Below, piece by piece: positions 1-6,219 of a stretch of DNA of 8,425 bases (position 1 is its first letter; each line of letters starts with the position of its first letter). The stretch is from Lutibacter sp. UBA4458 (GTDB lineage Bacteria > Bacteroidota > Bacteroidia > Flavobacteriales > Flavobacteriaceae). A program made the position numbers and the translations under genes. Where the stretch lies: positions 10,336 to 18,760 of the forward strand of contig DGOU01000094.1 of NCBI GenBank assembly GCA_002390165.1, read 5' to 3'. The notes under the pieces are model-generated. The model did no database searches and was not told the origin of the DNA. It saw nothing but the letters and a program-made list of their open reading frames with translations.

Positions 1-191
1 GCAGATTTTATAATATTTTCTATAACTTCAATAGGAATTTCTTTATCTGAAAAATTTCTAACGGAACGTCTTTTTTGAGACCATTCGTAAAATTTTTCAC
101 TTTTTTCTATCATTTCATCTTCTGAATAAGTTTCATGGTAATACCTTACATGTTTATATCCATCCACTAAAACGTAATCTTCTTTTTTCAT
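1..191 (-). CDS. Nitroreductase-family flavoprotein, N-terminal part (iodotyrosine-deiodinase-like), cut by window edge
   Basis: Reading leftward from the ATG at 191-189 gives 63 complete codons and two bases of the next (GC, so Ala) with no stop, then the window ends. Residues 34-64 contain FYEWSQKRRSVRNFSDKEIP followed by a helix-like IEVIENIIKSA. This is the N-terminal signature of FMN-dependent nitroreductase-fold proteins, where the Arg-Arg-Ser-x-Arg stretch contributes to FMN phosphate binding. The preceding SEDEMIEKSEKFY segment resembles, from memory, the bacterial iodotyrosine deiodinase (IYD) homologues described in Bacteroidota such as Haliscomenobacter, rather than NfsA/NfsB types. 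IYD enzymes reductively dehalogenate halotyrosines using FMN. The substrate-lid residues that would prove this lie outside the window, so the family call is firm and the subfamily tentative. The gene is divergent from htpG, with a 163-nt gap between the starts. No alternative start lies upstream in frame that improves the match. Confidence 0.85.
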   Translation of the reverse strand, partial: MKKEDYVLVDGYKHVRYYHETYSEDEMIEKSEKFYEWSQKRRSVRNFSDKEIPIEVIENIIKS

Positions 192-354
192 CTTTAAAAA
201 TTATTTTTTAAAAGTACTAAAAAAGGTTAAAACAGCGTATATTTCTATAAAACCCTTTTTGTTTTCTGTCATAATGTCATTTTTAATAGTTTGGTATTTT
301 TTTTGACCACATAGAAATCATTAATAATAAAATAAATTATAAAAAACATAAAAT
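192..354. promoter_or_regulatory. Divergent intergenic region, nitroreductase / htpG promoters (boxes uncertain)
   Basis: This gap must hold promoters for both divergent genes. Toward htpG, TTGACC at 303-308 followed after 16 nt by TAATAA at 325-330 resembles a classical -35/-10 pair, with a leader of roughly 20 nt. Toward the nitroreductase gene, the minus strand has ATGACA, 17 nt, then TATAGA (about 279-251). However, Bacteroidota housekeeping sigma factor prefers TTTG / TAnnTTTG, and I find no good TAnnTTTG box on either strand, so both assignments are guesses. No CIRCE-type (HrcA) inverted repeat is visible before htpG. Neither gene has a strong Shine-Dalgarno sequence; both starts are preceded by A-rich DNA, as is usual in this phylum. 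Confidence 0.3.
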
Positions 355-2244
355 ATGGCAACTGGAAATATTAATGTAACGGCTGAAAATATTTTTCCCG
401 TTATAAAAAAATTCTTGTATTCTGATCACGAAATATTTTTACGTGAGTTAATTTCAAATGCAACCGATGCAACCTTAAAATTAAAACACCTAGCAACTTT
501 AGGAGAAGTAAAAGGAGATATTGGAGATCCAATAATTGAAATTAAAGTAGATAAAAAGAAAAATGAAATTAGAATTATTGACCAAGGTGTTGGTATGACT
601 GGTGAAGAAGTTGAAAAATATATAAATCAAGTAGCTTTTTCTGGAGCGGAAGAATTTGTTGAAAAATACAAAGACAAAGTAGAAGATTCAGGCATTATTG
701 GCCATTTTGGTTTAGGTTTTTATTCTTCATTTATGGTTGCAGATAAAGTTGAAATTTTTACCAAATCTTTTAAAAAAGATGCCAAAGCAGTACGTTGGGA
801 ATGTGATGGAAGTCCTAAATATACTTTAGAAGAATTTGATAGAAAAGAAAGAGGTACAGAAATTGTTTTACATATTGATGAAGAGTCTAAAGACTTTTTA
901 GAAGATGCTAAAATTACGGAGCTTTTAACTAAGTATAATAAGTTTATGCCAATTCCAATTAAATTTGGAACTCGCGAGGAAACTTTGCCATTACCTGAAG
1001 ATGCAAAAGAAGGCACGGAACCAGAGAAAATTACCATAGAAAATATTGTAAATAATCCAACGCCAGCTTGGACTAAAAACCCTAAAGATTTAAAGGATGA
1101 AGATTACAAATCATTTTACAGAGAATTGTATCCAATGCAATTTGAAGAACCTTTATTTAACATTCACTTAAATGTTGATTATCCATTTAATTTAACTGGA
1201 ATTTTATATTTTCCTAAACTAAATAACAACTTAGACCCAACAAAAGATAGAATTCAATTATATCAAAATCAAGTATTTGTAACCGATAATGTAGAAGGTA
1301 TTGTACCTCCATTTTTACAAATGCTACGTGGTGTAATAGATTCACCAGATATTCCATTAAATGTTTCTCGTTCTTACTTACAATCCGATGCGGCAGTTAA
1401 AAAAATATCTAGTTATATTACTCGTAAAGTAGCAGATAAATTAACAAGCTTATTTAAAAAGGATAGAAAAGCATTTGAAGAAAAATGGGACGACATTAAA
1501 GTTATTATTGAATACGGAATGCTTTCCGAAGATAAATTCTTTGAAAAATCTGACAAATTTGCCATTTATCCAACCGTAAATAAAGAATATTTTACTTGGA
1601 ACGAATTAGAAGAAAAAATTAAACCTGTTCAAACAGATAAAGACGATAAGTTAGTAATTTTATATGCTTCTGATGTAAAAAAACAACACAGTTATATTGA
1701 TGTAGCAAAAGAAAAAGGTTATACCGTTTTATTGTTAGATTCTCCAATAGTTTCTCATCTTTTACAAAAACTAGAAACTAGTAAAGAAAAAATTCAATTT
1801 GTACGTGTAGATTCTGATCACGTTGACAACTTAATTAAAAAAGAAGAAACAAAAATTAGTAAACTTTCTGACGAAGAAAAAGAAAAATTAAAACCAATTA
1901 TTGAAGAAATAATTCCTAAAGAAACGTATACGGTACAAATGGAAGCTATGGATTCTAACGCTAACCCATTTATTATTACACAACCAGAATTTATGCGACG
2001 CATGAAAGAAATGCAAGCAACTGGTGGTGGCGGAATGATGGGAATGGGAAATTTTCCAGATATGTACAATTTAGTAATTAATACCAATAACGAATTGGTT
2101 GGTGAAATTTTAAATACTAAAACTAAAAAGAAACAAGATAGATTAATTCAACAAGCATTTGATTTGGCAAAACTTTCGCAAGGACTTTTGCAAGGCGAAG
2201 AATTAACAAATTTTATAAAACGTAGTTTTCAAATGGTTAAATAA
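355..2244 (+). CDS. htpG: HtpG, bacterial Hsp90 molecular chaperone
   Basis: Complete 629-residue Hsp90 homologue, close to the usual 620-635 for the bacterial protein. The N-terminal GHKL ATPase domain (about 1-205) shows FLRELISNATDA (29-39 region, with catalytic Glu31 and Mg-binding Asn35), DQGVGM at 76-81 (adenine-contacting Asp76) and the lid/glycine motif GHFGLGF at 116-122. The middle domain begins near PAWT (237-240) and carries NVSR at 336-339, where Arg339 corresponds to the gamma-phosphate-contacting arginine of E. coli HtpG. The C-terminal dimerisation domain follows, with a Gly/Met-rich stretch at 557-565 that is absent from the E. coli protein as I remember it. HtpG is a cytosolic homodimer that uses ATP-driven clamp closure to remodel client proteins, often with DnaK. 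The start ATG immediately precedes the conserved N-terminal strand (GNINVTAEN), so no extension is needed. It is monocistronic: a terminator follows and the upstream gene is divergent. Confidence 0.98.
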   Translation: MATGNINVTAENIFPVIKKFLYSDHEIFLRELISNATDATLKLKHLATLGEVKGDIGDPIIEIKVDKKKNEIRIIDQGVGMTGEEVEKYINQVAFSGAEEFVEKYKDKVEDSGIIGHFGLGFYSSFMVADKVEIFTKSFKKDAKAVRWECDGSPKYTLEEFDRKERGTEIVLHIDEESKDFLEDAKITELLTKYNKFMPIPIKFGTREETLPLPEDAKEGTEPEKITIENIVNNPTPAWTKNPKDLKDEDYKSFYRELYPMQFEEPLFNIHLNVDYPFNLTGILYFPKLNNNLDPTKDRIQLYQNQVFVTDNVEGIVPPFLQMLRGVIDSPDIPLNVSRSYLQSDAAVKKISSYITRKVADKLTSLFKKDRKAFEEKWDDIKVIIEYGMLSEDKFFEKSDKFAIYPTVNKEYFTWNELEEKIKPVQTDKDDKLVILYASDVKKQHSYIDVAKEKGYTVLLLDSPIVSHLLQKLETSKEKIQFVRVDSDHVDNLIKKEETKISKLSDEEKEKLKPIIEEIIPKETYTVQMEAMDSNANPFIITQPEFMRRMKEMQATGGGGMMGMGNFPDMYNLVINTNNELVGEILNTKTKKKQDRLIQQAFDLAKLSQGLLQGEELTNFIKRSFQMVK

Positions 2245-2280
2245 ATCACCAAATCGTAAATTTAATCACCAAATCGTAAA
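2244..2280. repeat. 17-bp exact tandem-like direct repeat at the htpG stop codon
   Basis: The sequence AATCACCAAATCGTAAA occurs exactly at 2244-2260 and again at 2264-2280, separated by TTT (20-nt period). The first copy begins with the last base of the htpG stop codon. Outside the 17 bp the flanking bases differ, so the unit is clearly delimited. The repeat lies just upstream of the htpG terminator hairpin. It may be a local slippage duplication or a dispersed flavobacterial intergenic repeat; two copies are too few to decide. Confidence 0.85.
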
Positions 2281-2288
2281 AACTTTTC

Positions 2289-2323
2289 AAAAATCCTTAG
2301 CGAAAGCTAAGGATTTTTCTGTT
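2289..2323 (+). terminator. Rho-independent terminator of htpG
   Basis: A perfect 13-bp stem: AAAAATCCTTAGC at 2289-2301 pairs with GCTAAGGATTTTT at 2306-2318 around a GAAA (GNRA-type) loop at 2302-2305. The 3' arm ends in a T run, and another T-rich stretch follows. A weaker 5-bp hairpin (ATGAT/ATCAT, 2326-2339) followed by C and six T lies just downstream and could serve as a backup. Position 45 nt after the htpG stop fits termination of that transcript. The symmetrical A/T tracts would also allow activity in the reverse direction, but no leftward gene ends here. Confidence 0.92.
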
Positions 2324-2354
2324 TTATGATTTTTATCATGCTTTTTTCTTATTT

Positions 2355-2370
2355 AGTATAATAACTTTAA
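2355..2370 (+). promoter_or_regulatory. Weak candidate promoter for the T9SS-secreted protein gene
   Basis: AGTATAATAACTTTAA contains TAACTTTA (2362-2369), seven of eight matches to the Bacteroidota -7 box TAnnTTTG, and an overlapping TATAAT at 2357-2362. No clear TTTG -33 element sits 19-22 nt upstream; that position falls in the T-rich tail of the preceding terminator. The gene start lies about 40 nt downstream. Placement just after the htpG terminator is sensible, but the motif alone is weak. Confidence 0.3.
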
Positions 2371-2409
2371 GCTACCCCACTTTAAATAATCCTCTTAAAA
2401 CTTATAGTT

Positions 2410-4845
2410 ATGCTTAAAAAATTACTTTTTTTATTCGTTTTTATGTTGTCCTACACCTTATTTTCTCAAACCATTTTTGTAGATCAAAATGCCACAGGTT
2501 TAAACAACGGTACAGATTGGGCAAATGCCTATACTAATTTACAAACTGCCATTACTAATATTGGTACAAACACCACTATAAATGTAGCACAAGGCACTTA
2601 TTACCCAACGGCGACTACCGATAGAACTATTTCTTTTAATATTCCTAGAGATAAAAAATTATTTGGAGGTTTCCCTACTGGAGGAGGAACAAGAAATCCT
2701 GAACTTTATGAAACCATTTTAAGTGGTGATATTGGTACACAAGGTGTTGATACTGATAACTCTTATCATGTTGTGTATTTTCTTAATACAAATCCAGATA
2801 CAGAGATGGATGGCTTTATTATTGAAAAAGGCTATGCAGATGGTTCTGGAACTTATGAATATGTTGGTGGAGGTATTTTTATTAATACTATAGATACTCG
2901 TTATTATGGCGTTTATATTAGAAACTGCACAGTTCGTAATAATTATGCCAGAGACGGTGGAGGAATATCTGCCGGAAAACAATTTAAAATATACAATTGT
3001 AAAATTTATTCAAATCAAGCTGACGAAAATGGAGGTGGTTTAACTATAAGTACAAGTGGTAATATTTACAATTCATATATTGTAAATAATTCAGCAGGTA
3101 GTTATGGTGGCGGTATTTATTTAGGTGGAAGTATTGGAGATCCAAAAGCTATAAATTGCGTAATTACAAATAATGAATCTTTAGATGGAGCAGGAGCATA
3201 TGTATCTTTAGGAACCCTTATTAATTGTGTAGTTACAAACAATAAAGGTAATTATGGTGCTTACCTATTTAATGGAGGCGCTAAGAATAGTATTATTTGG
3301 GGAAACGAAATTACTATAAGCCAAGTTCGTGTTCCTACCTCTTTTGCTGATACGTATTTACAGAACAACCTAGTTCAAGACTTAACTCCTTTTGGAACTA
3401 ACATTAGTTTATCCGGTGAAAATAATGGAGCCATTATTGGTGAAAATTATCCAAGATTTACAAATCCAACTACTTTTAAAGGTAATACAACCACACCAGC
3501 ACAATTAAATGAAATATTAAATGCCAATTGGAATATTAATCCAGAATCTGTAGCTATTAATTTTGGAGATAATTCTTTATATCCTACTGATGTAGATACA
3601 CCAATAATTGATATTATTGGAAACAACAGAACCATTAATATAACTATAGATGCTGGTGCACACGAAGCATTAACAAATGTTTTTACAAATGCTACTACCA
3701 ACCAACAACCAACATTAGTAACCTTAAATGGTGAAGTTATTTTTGCAGAAACCACAAATACCATAACCAGAGGTTTTGTTTATGCCATTACGCCTAATTT
3801 TGATGTAACCACAGCAACTTCTGTAACCAATGCAGCAACTGGTTTAGGTATTTATAGTGATAATATCACTGGCCTAACACAAGACCAATTATACTATTAC
3901 AGAACTTGGGTAGCCTTTGATGGGGTTAAATATTATGGTTCAGAAAAACAATTTAAGGCTAGTAATTTAGTTGCCTATTATCCGTTTAACGGAAATGCTA
4001 ATGATGAGAGTGGGAATGAAAATAATGGAACTGTAAATGGAGCTACTTTAACAACCGATAGGTTTGGTAATACAAATAGTGCTTACTATTTTGATGGCGC
4101 TAGCAATTATATTTCTATTACAGATAATCCAAATGTAAACGTACAAACTGGAGAATCATATACAATCTCTTATTGGACAAAACATAATGCTCAAAACGAT
4201 GGAAAGTATATGATTTCCAAATATATGGGATCTATTGGAGTTGAACCATCTTATGGTCTAGGTACTGGCAGTGATGGAGATTCTTATAGTTGGTTTGAAT
4301 TTACAGCTGGTAATGGTATCGAAAACAGAGGATCTATTGATTTAAATGATACTGATTGGCACAACATAACTACAGTTTTTAAAAGTGGAGAAAGTGTAAG
4401 TATATACATAGATGGTGTTTTAGATGTTTCTGAAAGCACCACGTACACTGGTAGTATTATTAATTCAAATAATTTAATCATAGGGTGTAATGGTAATTTT
4501 ACTAGATTTTACAATGGCAGCATTGATGATATTAAAATTTATAACAAAGCGTTTACAAGCTCAGAAGTTTCAACTTTATATAATAATGAAACTCTAGCTG
4601 TTTCTACAGAAATAATAGAAGCTAATAACTTCTATGTAAACAATAATACTTTGTATTTCAAAAACACTCAAAATTTAACTGAACTAAAAAATGTGGAGGT
4701 TTATAATTTATTAGGTCAAAAAGTATTTGAAACTTCTAAAATAGAAAAAGAAATTCCGATAACTAATCTACCAAAAGGAATTTATATTTTGAAAGTAGAA
4801 GATAAAAACAGCATTTATAATACTTTAAAATTTTTAAGTTATTAA
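2410..4845 (+). CDS. Secreted cell-surface protein: right-handed beta-helix, Fn3-like, LamG-like domain and T9SS type A sorting domain
   Basis: An 811-residue exported protein. Residues 1-20 form a Sec signal peptide (Lys-Lys, hydrophobic core, cleavage near FSQ). The segment at about 21-410 begins with the IFVDQNATGLNNGTDWANAY type opening of secreted right-handed beta-helix proteins. It carries polymorphic-outer-membrane-protein-like repeats, GGGI/GGGL/GGGI/GAGA at 183-186, 208-211, 233-236 and 260-263, a coil period of about 25-27 residues, each preceded by an N-x-N/S-N turn. About 418-517 resembles a fibronectin type III-like module (RGFVYA..., YYYRTWVAFDG). About 518-730 is a LamG/concanavalin-like jelly roll (LVAYYPFNGNANDESGN, AYYFDGASNYISI, GSIDDIKIYNKA). 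About 738-811 is a T9SS type A sorting domain (VEVYNLLGQKV, LPKGIYILKVE), which directs passage across the outer membrane and surface anchoring or release. Binding of glycans or proteins is plausible; no enzymatic residues are evident. It has its own terminator, so it is probably monocistronic. Confidence 0.9.
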   Translation: MLKKLLFLFVFMLSYTLFSQTIFVDQNATGLNNGTDWANAYTNLQTAITNIGTNTTINVAQGTYYPTATTDRTISFNIPRDKKLFGGFPTGGGTRNPELYETILSGDIGTQGVDTDNSYHVVYFLNTNPDTEMDGFIIEKGYADGSGTYEYVGGGIFINTIDTRYYGVYIRNCTVRNNYARDGGGISAGKQFKIYNCKIYSNQADENGGGLTISTSGNIYNSYIVNNSAGSYGGGIYLGGSIGDPKAINCVITNNESLDGAGAYVSLGTLINCVVTNNKGNYGAYLFNGGAKNSIIWGNEITISQVRVPTSFADTYLQNNLVQDLTPFGTNISLSGENNGAIIGENYPRFTNPTTFKGNTTTPAQLNEILNANWNINPESVAINFGDNSLYPTDVDTPIIDIIGNNRTINITIDAGAHEALTNVFTNATTNQQPTLVTLNGEVIFAETTNTITRGFVYAITPNFDVTTATSVTNAATGLGIYSDNITGLTQDQLYYYRTWVAFDGVKYYGSEKQFKASNLVAYYPFNGNANDESGNENNGTVNGATLTTDRFGNTNSAYYFDGASNYISITDNPNVNVQTGESYTISYWTKHNAQNDGKYMISKYMGSIGVEPSYGLGTGSDGDSYSWFEFTAGNGIENRGSIDLNDTDWHNITTVFKSGESVSIYIDGVLDVSESTTYTGSIINSNNLIIGCNGNFTRFYNGSIDDIKIYNKAFTSSEVSTLYNNETLAVSTEIIEANNFYVNNNTLYFKNTQNLTELKNVEVYNLLGQKVFETSKIEKEIPITNLPKGIYILKVEDKNSIYNTLKFLSY

Positions 4846-4871
4846 AATAAGCACTTTAACAAACAATTAAT

Positions 4872-4903
4872 AAAAAGCCGCTATTATCATAGTGGCTTTT
4901 TTT
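4872..4903 (+). terminator. Rho-independent terminator after the T9SS-secreted protein gene
   Basis: The arm AAAAAGCCGCTAT (4872-4884) pairs with ATAGTGGCTTTTT (4889-4901) around a TATC loop; one pair (G4880-T4893) is a G-U wobble and the rest are Watson-Crick. The T tract continues to 4903. It lies 27 nt after the stop codon at 4845 and separates that gene from the next transcription unit. Confidence 0.92.
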
Positions 4904-4973
4904 AGTATTTTTACTTCCTATTAAAATTATTGGCATCTTATTTGTTGTCATTTGTTTTTCTATTAAAAGTTTT

Positions 4974-5651
4974 ATGACACAACATTTTAAAAAATTAATT
5001 TTTACTGTTATTCTAACTTGTAGTTCTATCGCCTTGTTTTCGCAGTCCGATAGTATAAAAACTATTAATAATGAAGTTGGTGTAACCACTACCACCAATA
5101 AATTAAACGCTAATACTTCAAATACCAGAATAAGCCCAAATGCCAATATAAATTTTAATACAAACAATAAAATAAATACCGAGGCTATAAATGAAAATTT
5201 AAAAAAGTATTCAACAAATAACACCTCTAATATGTTATTGGAAAACAGACCAGAAGATAAAGATATTATTGGCGTAAAATATTGGAATAATAAAGATGTT
5301 ACACATAAACGTTTAGCAAGCACTTACGGTTTAGGTACCGTTACTACCAGAAGTAGCACAGTAAAAATTGAAACTCGCGATCATAGTTATATAGATGGAG
5401 ATAGAATAAAAGTGTATTTAAATCAACAAGTTATAAGCGACAACATTGGATTAAAAAGTAATTATTTTGTTTTATATGTAAAATTAAAAGATGGTTACAA
5501 TAGAATAGATTTTCAAGCTTTAAACCAAGGCACTTCCGGTCCAAATACCGCTGAATTTAGTGTTTATGATGAAAATGGAAATTTACTATCCGATAAAGAA
5601 TGGAATTTAACCACTGGGCAAACTGCCACTTTAGGAATTATTAAACAATAA
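4974..5651 (+). CDS. Secreted protein of unknown function, Asn/Thr-rich linker plus conserved beta-rich C-terminal domain
   Basis: 225 residues. Residues 1-24 are a Sec signal peptide (HFKK, hydrophobic core, cleavage near LFSQ). C16 is preceded by Thr rather than Gly/Ala/Ser, so it is not a good lipobox. Residues 25-92 are low-complexity and rich in Asn and Thr, likely disordered. Residues about 98-225 form a compact predicted beta domain with GVKYWNNKDVTHKRL, then DHSYIDGDRIKVYLN (136-150), LKDGYNRIDFQALNQG and GPNTAEFSVYD (from 189). From memory, this pattern (Asp-Gly-Asp strand, N-x-G, then P-N-T-A) recurs in secreted Bacteroidota proteins of unknown function and may be an Ig- or CBM-like sandwich with an acidic, possibly Ca-binding, loop. 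That is inference. There is no T9SS sorting domain, so a periplasmic location is the simplest reading. The NUDIX gene starts 3 nt after its stop, so the two are probably co-transcribed. Confidence 0.8.
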   Translation: MTQHFKKLIFTVILTCSSIALFSQSDSIKTINNEVGVTTTTNKLNANTSNTRISPNANINFNTNNKINTEAINENLKKYSTNNTSNMLLENRPEDKDIIGVKYWNNKDVTHKRLASTYGLGTVTTRSSTVKIETRDHSYIDGDRIKVYLNQQVISDNIGLKSNYFVLYVKLKDGYNRIDFQALNQGTSGPNTAEFSVYDENGNLLSDKEWNLTTGQTATLGIIKQ

Positions 5652-5654
5652 CTA

Positions 5655-6038
5655 ATGATTTTAGCGGCCTCGGGAATTATTCTTCAAAACAAAAAAATAT
5701 TACTTTTACAACGATCAAATTACACACAAAATTATCCTGAATTTTGGGGCTGTCCTGGCGGAAGAGCAGAAAAAGGAGAAACTGCAAAGCAAAATGTAAT
5801 TAGAGAAGTTAAAGAAGAATGTAATTTAGATTTTAAACCTACAGAAATCCTTAAAACAGGAGTTTGGCAAGACAGAAATTATTATCGTTTTTTAGGAAAC
5901 TGGTCTGGTGAAATTAAAATTCAAGAAGAAGAAGTTCAAAGTTTTGGCTGGTTTACTTTTAAAGAATCGTTTAAATTAAATTTATCGTTTGATTATAAAG
6001 AGGTTATTGATTTACTACATAAAAAACAATTAATTTAA
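5655..6038 (+). CDS. NUDIX hydrolase
   Basis: 127 residues, a single minimal NUDIX domain with no signal peptide, hence cytosolic. NUDIX enzymes hydrolyse nucleoside diphosphates linked to another moiety, using Mg or Mn. The NUDIX box G-x5-E-x7-REUxEExGU runs from G36 to L58 (begins GRAEKGE, ends REVKEECNL), with Glu42, Arg50, Glu51, Glu54 and Glu55 all present. The box's penultimate Gly is Asn57. The start fits the fold, since residues 2-10 give the first beta strand (ILAASGIIL), followed by KKILLLQRS and WGCPGG, the normal lead-in to the box. Substrate cannot be read from the sequence: mutT-like house-cleaning, sugar-nucleotide or dinucleotide activity are all possible. It lies 3 nt downstream of the secreted-protein gene, suggesting translational coupling despite the different cell compartments. 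No clear intrinsic terminator follows. Confidence 0.93.
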   Translation: MILAASGIILQNKKILLLQRSNYTQNYPEFWGCPGGRAEKGETAKQNVIREVKEECNLDFKPTEILKTGVWQDRNYYRFLGNWSGEIKIQEEEVQSFGWFTFKESFKLNLSFDYKEVIDLLHKKQLI

Positions 6039-6092
6039 ATACTCAATTGATTATCACTAATTTACATTTAACATTATTTTATGAATTTTAAT

Positions 6093-6112
6093 AAGTTGCA
6101 ATTGTAACTTTA
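6093..6112. promoter_or_regulatory. 18-bp near-palindrome overlapping a candidate -7 box upstream of the pseudouridine synthase
   Basis: AAGTTG-CAATTG-TAACTT (6093-6110) is an inverted repeat with a single mismatched pair (G6098/T6105) around the central CAATTG. Its right arm overlaps TAACTTTA (6105-6112), a seven-of-eight match to the Bacteroidota -7 element. No TTTG -33 box is obvious at the expected distance. The arrangement could be an operator over a promoter for the downstream gene, but chance palindromes are common in AT-rich DNA. Confidence 0.3.
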
Positions 6113-6219
6113 AACAAAAGTATTCGTCTTTACTTTATATAATAACAAATTAACTAACCTAAATTACTAATAGCATTAAAACAATTCATTCGCATATTGT
6201 ACCAAAAGGCATTAAAAAT

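Noticed and set aside
192..354. Classical sigma-70 style -35/-10 pairs on both strands
   Set aside because: Spacing looks good (16-17 nt), but Bacteroidota primary sigma factors use a different consensus and such matches are frequent in AT-rich DNA; kept only as a low-confidence regional note.
720..1037. Minus-strand open frame inside htpG
   Set aside because: Antisense shadow of the strongly conserved HtpG ATPase domain, with no recognisable motif.
1818..2087. Minus-strand open frame near the 3' end of htpG
   Set aside because: Antisense shadow; its Pro/Ile-rich sequence simply reflects the Gly/Met-rich and Lys/Glu-rich HtpG codons.
2244..2280. Possible minimal CRISPR array
   Set aside because: Two 17-bp repeats separated by 3 nt do not form repeats and spacers of CRISPR size, and no cas gene is present.
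3447..3764. Minus-strand open frame inside the T9SS protein gene, with two smaller ones at 2719-2982 and 4284-4481
   Set aside because: All lie antisense to a gene with clear domains and have no support of their own.
4974..5050. Possible lipoprotein signal at Cys16 of the secreted unknown protein
   Set aside because: The residue before Cys is Thr, and the hydrophobic core continues past the Cys to a good signal peptidase I site near FSQ.
4856..5323. 155-residue open frame on the minus strand
   Set aside because: It lies antisense to the signal-peptide-bearing secreted protein gene and across the preceding terminator. Its hydrophobic composition is what antisense translation of Asn/Thr-rich coding DNA gives, and it has no recognisable motif.
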